Source of the DNA: Hyaloperonospora brassicae
Taxonomy: Eukaryota; Oomycota; Peronosporomycetes; Peronosporales; Peronosporaceae
Assembly: GCA_947650285.1 (NCBI GenBank)
Contig: CANTFL010001416.1
Span: 186,001 to 250,000, forward strand
Reading direction: 5' to 3'
Length of the DNA stretch: 64,000 nucleotides
In this document: in pieces, positions 55,984 to 64,000 of the stretch
How the letters are laid out: each line of letters opens with the position of its first letter
Position numbering within the stretch: position 1 is the stretch's first letter
Position numbers and translations under genes: made by a program
Notes under the pieces: model-generated
Told to the model about the DNA's origin: nothing
Seen by the model: the letters and a program-made list of their open reading frames with translations, nothing else
Databases searched by the model: none

Positions 55984-58650
55984 ATGCCCTGTGCCTTCTT
56001 CCAGCCACGCGCAGTCGTTGCGGCTGTGATCGGCTATGCAACTGCTGGAAGCGCCACGACTGGTGCTGCTGCCTCCGACCTCTGTGTCGCTCCGGCGCAG
56101 AACACGCTCTCGAGCCGCTGCTTTGGCGTCTGCAGCTCGTCGCTCTGTGTGAACTACGCGCTCGCGACTGCAAAGCACGAGCAGAGCGCGTCGACCAGCG
56201 ACGGCAGTGCCGCTGCTTTCTTCCATAGAGGCTGTGCTGCCGCCAAGATCCCAACGTGCAAGAGCAAGACGCGTGTCCTGGGCACGTGCGAGGTGCAGTG
56301 TCTGGTCGACACGCCGAGTAGCTGGAGCCACGCGCAGTGGACGCTGCAGATTGCTCAGCCTCAGAGCGACAAGACGAACACGGCAGTGTTCCAGCACATT
56401 GACGACCTCACGCTGCCTCAGACGGTGCAGAATCTGTGCGTCCCACGTGCTCGATCGAGTGCTTGTTGCGCGCGCGGTTTGTTTGCTTTGTAGCTGCTAG
56501 GAACGCACATGTGTCTCTGACGTCTGTTGTGTGTGTGCGTACGGCTCTGCGGTTTGCAGGACAATCGTTGGCGGGACGACGAGCTCGCAGATCACGATCC
56601 CGCTCTCGTTTTCACCACAAGCTTTTCGCACGGGCACATCGCTGCAGCACCTGTGCGTGTATATGATGGACGGCTGGACGTGGCATTGCAAAGCACTGGC
56701 TGACGATGATGTGTCTGTCTTCTACTGTTGTATTTGTGTATTTCTTCTAGTGCCATTTCAGACGTTAGTATCGGCGAGATGCTGGTCAACGTCTTTCCCG
56801 AGACTCTCGAGTCGCTGTGAGTTCCTGTTGAATTCGTTCTGCTCGCGCTTGTGGACACGAACTGATTTGTGTGATTCTCGTCCATGCACAGTACGATCCA
56901 ACGAGCAAAACTTACTGCGTTTGACCCTCGTGGGCCACACGCATTGACGTCGGTGTCCACTTTGTCAGTATGCTGTGCCTTTATTGACCTCTCTTGCCCA
57001 TGACGGGACACTCACGCTGCTGAAATGCTTGTTTTGTACAGGGACCTTCGCAACAACGAGCTATCTGACATTCCTCCAATTATTTATGAAATGCGTCGCT
57101 TGTCGGCGTTGTATCTGCAAGGCAATGCCATCTCGAACGCCCACGTCACGCTGCCGCAGCTCCAGTATTTGCAGAAATTGCCAGTGTTTGAAGCGTACCT
57201 GACCGTCGACGAGAGCTGTTCTGTGGGCTACGAAGCTGTATCGTGGGCCAACAAAAGCGTATGCTACACAACCGAAAGTGTCGGCCTTGGCAGCATTAAC
57301 GGCTCTGATTCTGATGAAGAGAGCACTACTTCTACAGCAAGAGGTGACGTCAACAGCTCTGCGATCGTCTTTGTGGTTCTGGGCCTTGTGCTCTTCGGTG
57401 TCCTTGCCGTGATTGGCGGTATTGTGTTCCTGCGGAGGTGGAAGCAAAAGGCGGCGAAAGAGCAACACGATTCACTCGTGGCGGGTGATGGCAAAACCAA
57501 AGTCAACTTTGAACGTTTTCGTGTGCGAATGGGCGTGTCCAACAGCACGCTTCCGACTGCAGACCTCAAGACATCGTTGAGCGAGTACAATGCTGGCATC
57601 GGACATCGTAAGTCAGCATTCAAGGAGCTTTCAGCTGCTGACGTAGTGATACTGAACCAGCTGTCGATTACTGGCCCCGTGGTAGTGTCCCTGGCAGAGC
57701 ATCGTACAAAGCTGGTGCTTGTGACAAAACTTCAGGCTAGTGGTGAAGACGTGGAAGCAGCGCTAGAAATGATTCCTATGCTTTCGCAGATGCGTCACCC
57801 TCAGCTTCTATCCATCACTGGACTTGTCTGGGACGAACGACTCGCAATGACGGCAGTGTGTGAGTACATGACGCTGGGCACGCTCGAAGCGTACCTCCGG
57901 AATTCTGGCTCGAGACTCAACTGGAAGAACTTCAAAATGAAAGCAGCAGCTGAAATCGCGCGTGGGCTCATGTACATCCACAATCAGCACAAGGTCACGT
58001 ACGACGGACTCAGTGGTAGAAGCGTGCTTGTGGACCCCAAAAAAGGCTGCAAGCTGAACCCCGTGCAGGCGGCACTCCCTACGGGCGGATTGTCTCCGTA
58101 CAGTTGCCAGTCGTACTACCGTCGATCTGACTCCACTACCAAGGCGTTTTTCGCTCCAGAGATTCTGGCTGGCGAGCCGTCTCGGTCGTCGTCCGACATG
58201 TACGCTTTTGGTGTACTGCTCGCCCACCTGGACACGGGTCAGACGGCGGACGAGATGATACGAAGCTCGTGGAGATTGCGTACCCACATTGACGACGTGG
58301 ACATGGAAAACAGCACACTCCTTTCCGCTGATGGCACCGTTACAACAACCGATGCTGCCGGTATGGACCCCGAGCATTATCGAAGGCGTACCACTCACCT
58401 CGAGAGTTTGCCGAGCACACACAGCTTTCGTACACTTCAGAGCTCCCGCAGCATTGCGCTGGAGGAAAACCGACGACGGACGACGCCGCTGCTGGGCGCC
58501 CATAGCAACGACGACACGAGTTTCATGAGTATGTTTACATTCACGGCCGAATGTCCCGCAACGGTTCGCGAGCTGGCAGCCGCGTGCCTCCAATACGATC
58601 CATCCCTGCGCCCGAGTGCGTCTTACATTGCAGCTATGCTGCACATGTAA
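55984..58650 (+). CDS. LRR receptor-like pseudokinase
   Basis: Five exons (55984-56435, 56560-56652, 56751-56816, 56892-56963, 57042-58650), 763 aa. It begins with a probable signal peptide (about residues 1-33) and a Cys-rich ectodomain. Leucine-rich repeats follow (DDLTLPQTVQNL, VFPETLESL, TLDLRNNELSDIP, LYLQGNAIS). One membrane span, AIVFVVLGLVLFGVLAVIGG, is followed by an LRRWKQK stop-transfer. The cytoplasmic part has the outline of a TKL kinase (MRHPQLLSITGLVW, EYMTLGTLEAYLR, APEILAG, DMYAFGVLLAHL), but the HRD motif is replaced by TYDG, the catalytic-loop Asn by Ser, the DFG by NPVQ-type sequence, and no Gly-rich loop is visible. It is therefore probably a pseudokinase that signals by scaffolding. 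The ligand is unknown. Confidence 0.82.
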
Positions 58651-59800
58651 GACGCAGCGAGACGCAAATGTTATTAGAAACCTGAGCTGTAGTATACATA
58701 GTACCGTAGAATGAGTGTGAGTGGTCGTGCAGTGTAGTGGACAATAACCTGTTGACAAGTCTAACAGCATTTGCCAAGTTCTGCTCGCGCCGATGTCGCA
58801 ATCAATCGGCTGTTTGGCCTGTACAATCCTCCTGTCTTTGTGCTGATTGCAAGCTTATAGGGTACAGCTAGTGAATAGGCAGGCAAGTAGGGTCTTGCAC
58901 CTGCAGCACCTCAGCGTCAGTATCAGCAGCAGCAGCAGCAGCAATATCAGCTTGTGAAGTAGCGACTCTTACCAGAAGTAGTCCAATGGAATGAAAGCTG
59001 CTGGGTGCGCTATGGTATGGTAGAAAGTGACATTCTCTCTCGGAGGACGTAAGACACAGTGGATATGCTGTGGAATAAGTCGCACTGCTATAAGACTTGC
59101 TGGTCGTCTATTGACGAACAAAACGAAGCAGCACTTGTAGAGCAACATCGACAAGCATAATGATTGCTTGCCGTAGTCCGTAGTATGTAAACAACAAAAA
59201 GGCAAGAAGTTGACGATCGTTCTCCTTGCTCGGCGGCAAAGCAATCTGCCTGACTTTCTCCTCCTCCTCCTCAATCAAGACCATGTCGGCGGTCGCGCTT
59301 TGTTGCTGTAGTAGCATGGGCAAGACCAGCCGTCATCTCCCAAACGGGTACTTGACTTTATAAAAAACTTTGCTTAGCTGTCTGAAATGTATTGCGTCTA
59401 TCTTAGGGCGAGCCAAAGAGCTTACTTTTCTATCTTATTCACGTGTATAGATAGCAGTCGATGCCCGGACTGCCCGATAAACTTCGTCGGACCTGCAGCT
59501 GTAAATGAGGAATGCGAGCTTGAGGATCACTATAAGTAGCAGTGTATTTTGAGCGCTAGCTTGACCCATTGTATCTGAGCAAATGGAAGCAATACGTGAG
59601 ACTGCGAGGTGACCAGATGACGCAAAGGACAATGCCTTGCGCTTGACTGGTGCCCCAGCCGTTCGTACAGCGGTCAAACGAAATCACTTGTAAGTGTTTT
59701 ACAGCCGTCTGATCACAACGCAGCACAAGGATGACACTCGTCAAACCAGTACAATGGAGTATGCGAAACACCCGTCTAGCCGCTCTATCAGCCACACGGC
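58651..59800. other. Spacer, possible small minus-strand membrane protein
   Basis: Two minus-strand open stretches could be exons of a small gene. One (59435-59677) contains QNTLLLIVILKLAFLIYSC and the other (59108-59323) contains LLAFLLFTYYGLRQAIIML. Both hydrophobic segments look like membrane helices, but I found no convincing splice junction joining them and no family match. A (CAG)n run lies at 58925-58944. Otherwise nothing was recognised. Confidence 0.25.
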
Positions 59801-60829
59801 TTAGTCCTTGTTCTCCAGCAAGTAAAGCAGCAACGACGCACTCGAGAGCTTGACGGCACAGTTCACGCGGTCAAGATCGTGACCGCCCTCCACCAGCCCC
59901 CAGTTGTTGATCTGAAACTCCTCCTCCAAACGGCAAACGTCAATCGCCTCTTTTGCCGTGATGTGGCGAGTAAATACCGCCAACGCAGTGATCAAAGACT
60001 GGCACACGGACAATGTCGTGAGCTACTGTACGAACCACTGTATCAAAGCCACCACCTCATCAGCCTTCAGACTCACCTTGCACTCTTTCGTCAGCGTCCG
60101 CGTGGCCGCAAGCTCAAAATCATTCAGCTACATCAACATCAAAGCCCGCGTCAACGATCGGTCTACCGACTCGAACACCACAAAAGAACAGCTGACTCCA
60201 CCACACACTACCTTTTCCAAGAACACACGGACGTTCGCGACCAACTGCTGGTCATGACCGAGAGGATCAATGCTTCCGTAGCTCACGTCCACATCGCCTC
60301 CAAACGTGTCGCTGAACCACTTGCGAAGGGGCTTCCACTTCTTTTGCTGCAGCGCCACAAGCTTCTCTTGCTGGTCCGCTGTAACCTCGTAGCACACTGT
60401 GTCCGTGTGCAAGTAGTGCAGCATCTCGCCCACTGTCTCTTCACGACTGGACGTCAGCAAGAGATCCAGCGCCGTGGACGCCAGCGTCATGATGGGCATC
60501 GTCGCTGGACGGATGTCGCGCTTCTGCGCGTCCCACTCGTGTGCTACTGCGTATGCCATTGCACGCGTGGGAAGCTGCAGGGGCTGTTGCCTCGGCGTCT
60601 TGACGGTCTTTCCATCCAGTGTCACAGCGTAGCGCTTGCCAAGCGCAGCGCCTTCTTCTTCTTCTTCTTCCTCCTGCACGTCGACGTCCTGGACACCCAC
60701 GTCCTTGTAGAAGCGCAGAGCACCGGTGATCTTGGGACCCGCGATGCCGCCGGTACCTGCTCTGGCCGAGAAGAAGCGCCGCGACGCTCCTGCGAGCGCT
60801 CTCACCGGCGACCAAGAGCTGCTCGACAT
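59801..60829 (-). CDS. ATPAF2: ATP12, mitochondrial F1-ATPase assembly chaperone
   Basis: Three exons (60829-60212, 60127-60077, 59998-59801), 288 aa. The chosen Met at 60829 follows what looks like a 5'-UTR intron acceptor (TTTCGCAG); an in-frame Met at 60883 lies before that. The presequence (SWSPVRALAGASRRFFSARA) fits a mitochondrial protein. The ATP12 core follows: RFYKDV, YAVTLDGKTVKTPRQQPLQL, AHEWDAQKRDIRPATMPIMT, TDTVCYE, then WFSDTFG, LNDFELAATRTLTKECKSLI across both introns, and EEEFQINNWGLVEGGHDLDR with the conserved Glu-rich helix. ATP12 binds the F1 alpha subunit before hexamer assembly. An acidic EEEEEEE insert near residue 55 is a local expansion. Confidence 0.93.
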
Positions 60830-61071
60830 GCTCGCTCCTTGCGTCGTGATGGACCTGCGAAACAAAATGGGATGCGCTTGCACAGGTTAAGGGCAGGTGG
60901 CGTGGCAGGAGTCGACAATAATAGTAGTGATACAGCAATAACAGTAACAGGAGTAGTTGTAGTATTAGGGGTGGTTCAACAATAATAGTACTAGCAGTTG
61001 TAGCACTGCAATAATGGCACCGGCGGTGGTAATATAGCCGTATTAGTCGAAGCAAACGGAGTACAGCGTTG

Positions 61072-61109
<38 letters not shown>

Positions 61110-61273
61110 GCCACTGCTACAATGTCTTGCGCAATTATAGTAGTTACAGAGCAATTGCAGCAAAAGTAGTACTAGGGGTCGCAGCAGTAGTACTTCTGGT
61201 AGCCATCATCGTAGTACTTACTGCCCGTGGTATTACTACCCAGTCAACAAGCCCAGCAGCAGCAGCACGAGAC
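60830..61273. promoter_or_regulatory. Divergent spacer with trinucleotide repeats, ATP12 / RPB4
   Basis: The 444 bp between start codons are rich in GTA/TAC-type triplets. A pure (CTA)n run of about 13 units spans 61071-61109, with many decayed copies (AATAATAGTAGTG and the like) from 60915 to 61215. Confidence 0.55.
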
Positions 61274-61981
61274 ATGTCGTCGAACCCGCAGCACGTAGTG
61301 GACACGGAGGACGCGGCCGAGTTGAATCTCGGCGTGGATTTCCGCAACGAGACGTGTCTGTCCAATGCTGAGGTGGCTGTGATCCTGGAGAAGCAAAAGT
61401 CCGACTACGAGACGCAAGAGAAGCAGCTCACCAAGTGCGTACCCCCACCCTCTTGTCCATGCCGTCGTCACTGTCGTCATTGATTGTTGTGCATTCGTTT
61501 GACTGCATTGTTGCTACGGCACTGCACTTGTGTGATCGCAACTCCATTTTTCTCTGTACCATTGCAGCGTCTTCCAGAAGACGTACTCGTACGTCCAGCG
61601 CTTTAGCGGCACAAAGGACCCCGTAACCAATCAGGCTTCCGTTACGGAACTCCGCGAGTACGTCGTCACTCGGCTGCTGCACTTTGTTCACATACTGTTT
61701 GCTCTTTTATTCATCCGGAGCCGAATGCTAAACGGATGGTCCACATTCGTCTATGGTGCGACAGAGCGTTGATGTCGCTCGCGTTCCAGCGCGAAGAGGA
61801 CGGCGAGACGGTGGAATATCGACTGGAGGAGTTTGAGATCGCGTGTTTGTCGAACCTCAATCCGGAAGAAGTCGAAGAAGCTGTGGCGCTGATCCCGAGT
61901 CTGCACAAACGGTTTGCAGAAGATGAAATCGAAGAGATCTTGGGCATTGTGTCTCGCACGGCCGCGCGCATGTTTGGCTGA
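61274..61981 (+). CDS. RPB4: RNA polymerase II subunit RPB4
   Basis: Three exons (61274-61434, 61568-61657, 61765-61981), 155 aa, near the usual length. The frame is open upstream of the chosen Met, but only through repeat-derived sequence. Motifs fit RPB4: LNLGVDFRNETCLSNAEVA, YVQRFSGTKDPVTNQASV, YRLEEFEIACLSNLNPEEVE, ALIPSLHKRFAEDEIEEIL. RPB4 pairs with RPB7 to form the Pol II stalk, which acts in initiation and links transcription with mRNA decay. The third exon start (GACAG|AGCG) was chosen to keep frame and the ELREALMSL continuity. Confidence 0.9.
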
Positions 61982-62186
61982 GCTCGAGCGCTCGGCGGGT
62001 GGGGCTCTTGTTCTGTACCCACCTTGGAGGGGTACGTTTGTTTGCCAGTAGAGATGGGTAACGTTTACACAATCTCAAGTCCATCCACCACTCGGAGCCA
62101 TTCAAACGTCGAGCGAAGTGCTGCTGCGTCCACAACTAACGAACTGACTGACTGACTGACTGACTGACTGACTCATTGCCTGCTAC
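61982..62186. promoter_or_regulatory. 5' flank of DEAD-box gene with (GACT)n
   Basis: Positions 62142-62173 are eight tandem ACTG units ending 13 bp before the ATG of the helicase gene. Confidence 0.5.
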
Positions 62187-63713
62187 ATGAACGCCGGCAC
62201 CGATGACGGCGCGTATGTTCCACGACGAAAGCGACGACGGGCAGACTTATCGTCGTCGTCTGCAACGGTATCGCAAGACAGCCACTCGATCGGTCGCTCG
62301 ACGCACGAAGCTTCGGCACAGCAGGAAGCATCGTGGGTGCGTCAAGAACGAGGGATCGTAGTCGAAGGCGAGCACCCGATCCCGTCTCCAATACGCAGTT
62401 TCGATGAGCTTGAGCTGTCCCGAGACGCCATGTCAGCATTGCAGTCGCGTGGGGTGACGGCGCCATCAGCTGTGCAGGCTCAGGCTCTTCCCTGCATGTT
62501 GCAAGGTCGCGATGTGGTCGCGCTGGCCCCTACTGGCAGTGGAAAAACGCTATGCTACATCCTCCCGATGTTCAAATTGCTGCAACGACTGCATCAGCAC
62601 GCGGGGCCTGCACTGTGGAAAGACCCCTCGATGGCATCGACGCCAACAGCACCTCGTGCGCTGGTCGTTGTGCCAACACGAGAGCTTGTCGACCAGGTCG
62701 TGCAAGATCTCACGGCCTTCTTCCCTGGCCGAACGCCTTCACCGGTCGTGGGTGTTTATGGCGGCATTGCAGTGACGGAGCAGCTCTCTCAGCTGCAACA
62801 ACGTGCGAGTGATCCAATGGTACTGGTGGCAACACCCGGGAGATTACTGCACCTTGCGCTGCGTCATGGCGCAACGCTGTCACTTGGACAGGTTTCTCTA
62901 CTTGCAGTCGATGAAGTGGATCGCGTGCTGGAAGCTCCTGAGATGGAGATGCAGCTGCGTGAGATCCTGCAGCTCGCAAACAATGCTGGACGGCAGACAC
63001 TGCTATGTTCAGCAACGTTGCCTGTCTTTTTGCCACGACTGGCACGGTCGGCAGTGCTTCGGCCCGTCACGATTCATGTCGACGTGGCGAATATGCCGAG
63101 CCAGTATCCATCGACATGGAGCACTGGCACGAAGGATCCTTCGACTGTCAGGCTAGCGCTCTCCGAATCGTCGGACGTGGCTCACGATGTGCAGTTCATG
63201 CACCCTGCGAAGAAATCGACCCGACTACTTGGTGTGCTGCGTGCCACGAAGCAACCGCCAGTGTTAGTGTTTTGCAACACGCGTTCAAGCGTCGAGCGTG
63301 TAGCTCGCCTCTTGCAGGATGAGCAATTTCACGTCGCACCGCTCCACGGCGGGCAGTCCCAAGGCTATCGCATCCAAGCGTTGCGCGCTTTTCGAGCAGG
63401 CTACGTCGACGTCTTGGTGGCAACGGACATGGTCTCTCGAGGACTTGACTTTCCCGGCGTCGAAACTGCAGTGCTGTTCGACATCCCGAACACGATCGAA
63501 GACTACATGCACCGCTGTGGTCGTGTAGGCAGGCGGCAAACAGGGGACGATACTGGAGGTTCTGGTGCCGCGGGAAAAGTGACGTCGTTTTTGACGCGCG
63601 AGTGCGCCATTGCTGCGGAGCTGAAGCAGGTGCTGCTGGCAGCTAGACAGCCTGTGCCGCGCGAGCTGAACACTCCGAGACTCTTTCACCGAGTCGATAC
63701 GCTCGTCGACTAG
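62187..63713 (+). CDS. DEAD-box RNA helicase
   Basis: Single exon, 508 aa. The N terminus has a basic RRKRRR patch (possible nuclear signal). Helicase motifs in order: Q motif region FDELELSRDAM...APSAVQAQ, motif I APTGSGKT, Ia VVPTREL, Ib VATPGRLL, II DEVD (not DEAD), III SAT, IV VLVFCNTR, V VATDMVSRGLDFPGVE, VI HRCGRVGRR. All ATPase residues are present. Motif II ends in Val-Asp, a known variation in some members. The IRSF stretch before the Q motif recalls DDX41/DDX59-type proteins but is not decisive, so the subfamily and role (splicing, ribosome production or other) are left open. Confidence 0.9.
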   Translation: MNAGTDDGAYVPRRKRRRADLSSSSATVSQDSHSIGRSTHEASAQQEASWVRQERGIVVEGEHPIPSPIRSFDELELSRDAMSALQSRGVTAPSAVQAQALPCMLQGRDVVALAPTGSGKTLCYILPMFKLLQRLHQHAGPALWKDPSMASTPTAPRALVVVPTRELVDQVVQDLTAFFPGRTPSPVVGVYGGIAVTEQLSQLQQRASDPMVLVATPGRLLHLALRHGATLSLGQVSLLAVDEVDRVLEAPEMEMQLREILQLANNAGRQTLLCSATLPVFLPRLARSAVLRPVTIHVDVANMPSQYPSTWSTGTKDPSTVRLALSESSDVAHDVQFMHPAKKSTRLLGVLRATKQPPVLVFCNTRSSVERVARLLQDEQFHVAPLHGGQSQGYRIQALRAFRAGYVDVLVATDMVSRGLDFPGVETAVLFDIPNTIEDYMHRCGRVGRRQTGDDTGGSGAAGKVTSFLTRECAIAAELKQVLLAARQPVPRELNTPRLFHRVDTLVD

Positions 63714-64000
63714 GACCTGCATGACAAAGATTCACATCAAGCGCAGCCACGTCCAGAAGATACCTCAACTGCTGGAGCTTGAGCTAAGGTGTCGATTGTT
63801 GCCGTGTCATGAACTAGAAGACGTGACAAAACATCCGAACGAAGAGCTTGAGCTTACACCGGGATACCTATCCGACGCTGGCGCGATGTCGTCATCTACA
63901 AGCAGAAACGACGAAAGCCTGTATCGAGCAGGGAAAATTAGCGTGGCCAACCCATTGACCACCACGTTGTGACCCGACCGCTGTATCATTCGATGAGGGT
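63714..64000. other. 3' flank of DEAD-box gene
   Basis: An 83-codon open frame (63721-63972, plus) starts seven bases after the helicase stop. It has no recognisable motif. It may be the 3' UTR or the start of a feature running off the window. Confidence 0.3.

Noticed and set aside
59879..60985. 368-codon open frame on the plus strand
   Set aside because: It runs antisense through all ATP12 exons and introns; its protein has no motif, while the opposite strand has a strongly conserved protein.

Overview
The window looks like nuclear DNA of an oomycete, most likely of the Phytophthora / downy-mildew group. That placement is inferred from gene style, not from a database search. Coding genes have short GT-AG introns (about 50-170 nt), sit on both strands only tens to hundreds of bases apart, and include an LRR receptor-like gene. 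About a third of the window is broken transposon sequence. I saw no bacterial features, no CRISPR array, no complete tRNA or rRNA gene and no secreted RXLR-type effector.

Region 1 (1-24 kb) is transposon-derived and holds no gene I would call functional. It contains a pogo/Tigger-like DDE transposase remnant (about 1.95-3.16 kb, minus), a CTG/GTT-rich tandem repeat (4.53-4.83 kb), two tRNA-like B-box sequences that look SINE-derived (about 5.9-6.35 kb), a nested Copia-type LTR retrotransposon complex (6.42-21.54 kb), and a piggyBac-like remnant (about 23.2-24.0 kb, minus). The Copia complex has an outer pair of 224/223-bp TG...CA LTRs (6419-6642 and 21320-21542). Inside lie two partial copies of one family, and the second is split by a second Copia element (about 11.57-17.55 kb) with its own LTR pair.

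Region 2 (24-64 kb) is gene-dense. In order it holds: a PLP aminotransferase whose gene model has an N-terminal pipsqueak-type HTH domain (minus); a membrane-anchored AAA ATPase, probably mitochondrial (plus); a SPO22/ZIP4/TEX11-like meiotic protein (minus); an MRH/PRKCSH-like lectin-domain protein of the secretory pathway (plus); a TRAIP-like RING protein (minus); ribosomal protein eL38 (plus); a two-RRM SR splicing factor (minus); mitochondrial PNPase (plus); an Rpp14-like RNase P/MRP subunit (plus); the TORC2 subunit RICTOR (minus); mitochondrial ribosomal protein uL4m (plus); a coiled-coil protein of unknown function (minus); a DNAJC21/JJJ1-type J-protein (plus); an LRR receptor pseudokinase (plus); the F1-ATPase assembly factor ATP12 (minus); the Pol II subunit RPB4 (plus); and a DEAD-box helicase (plus).

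The genes are mostly housekeeping, with themes of mitochondrial gene expression and ATP synthase assembly (PNPase, uL4m, ATP12), RNA synthesis and processing (RPB4, SR factor, Rpp14, DEAD-box protein) and ribosome production (eL38, DNAJC21). They are often arranged as divergent pairs sharing 200-450 bp. The divergent spacers and 5' flanks repeatedly carry short tandem repeats close to the start codon. The exon structures given below were assembled by hand from splice signals, reading frame and family conservation. They keep an open frame throughout but are predictions.
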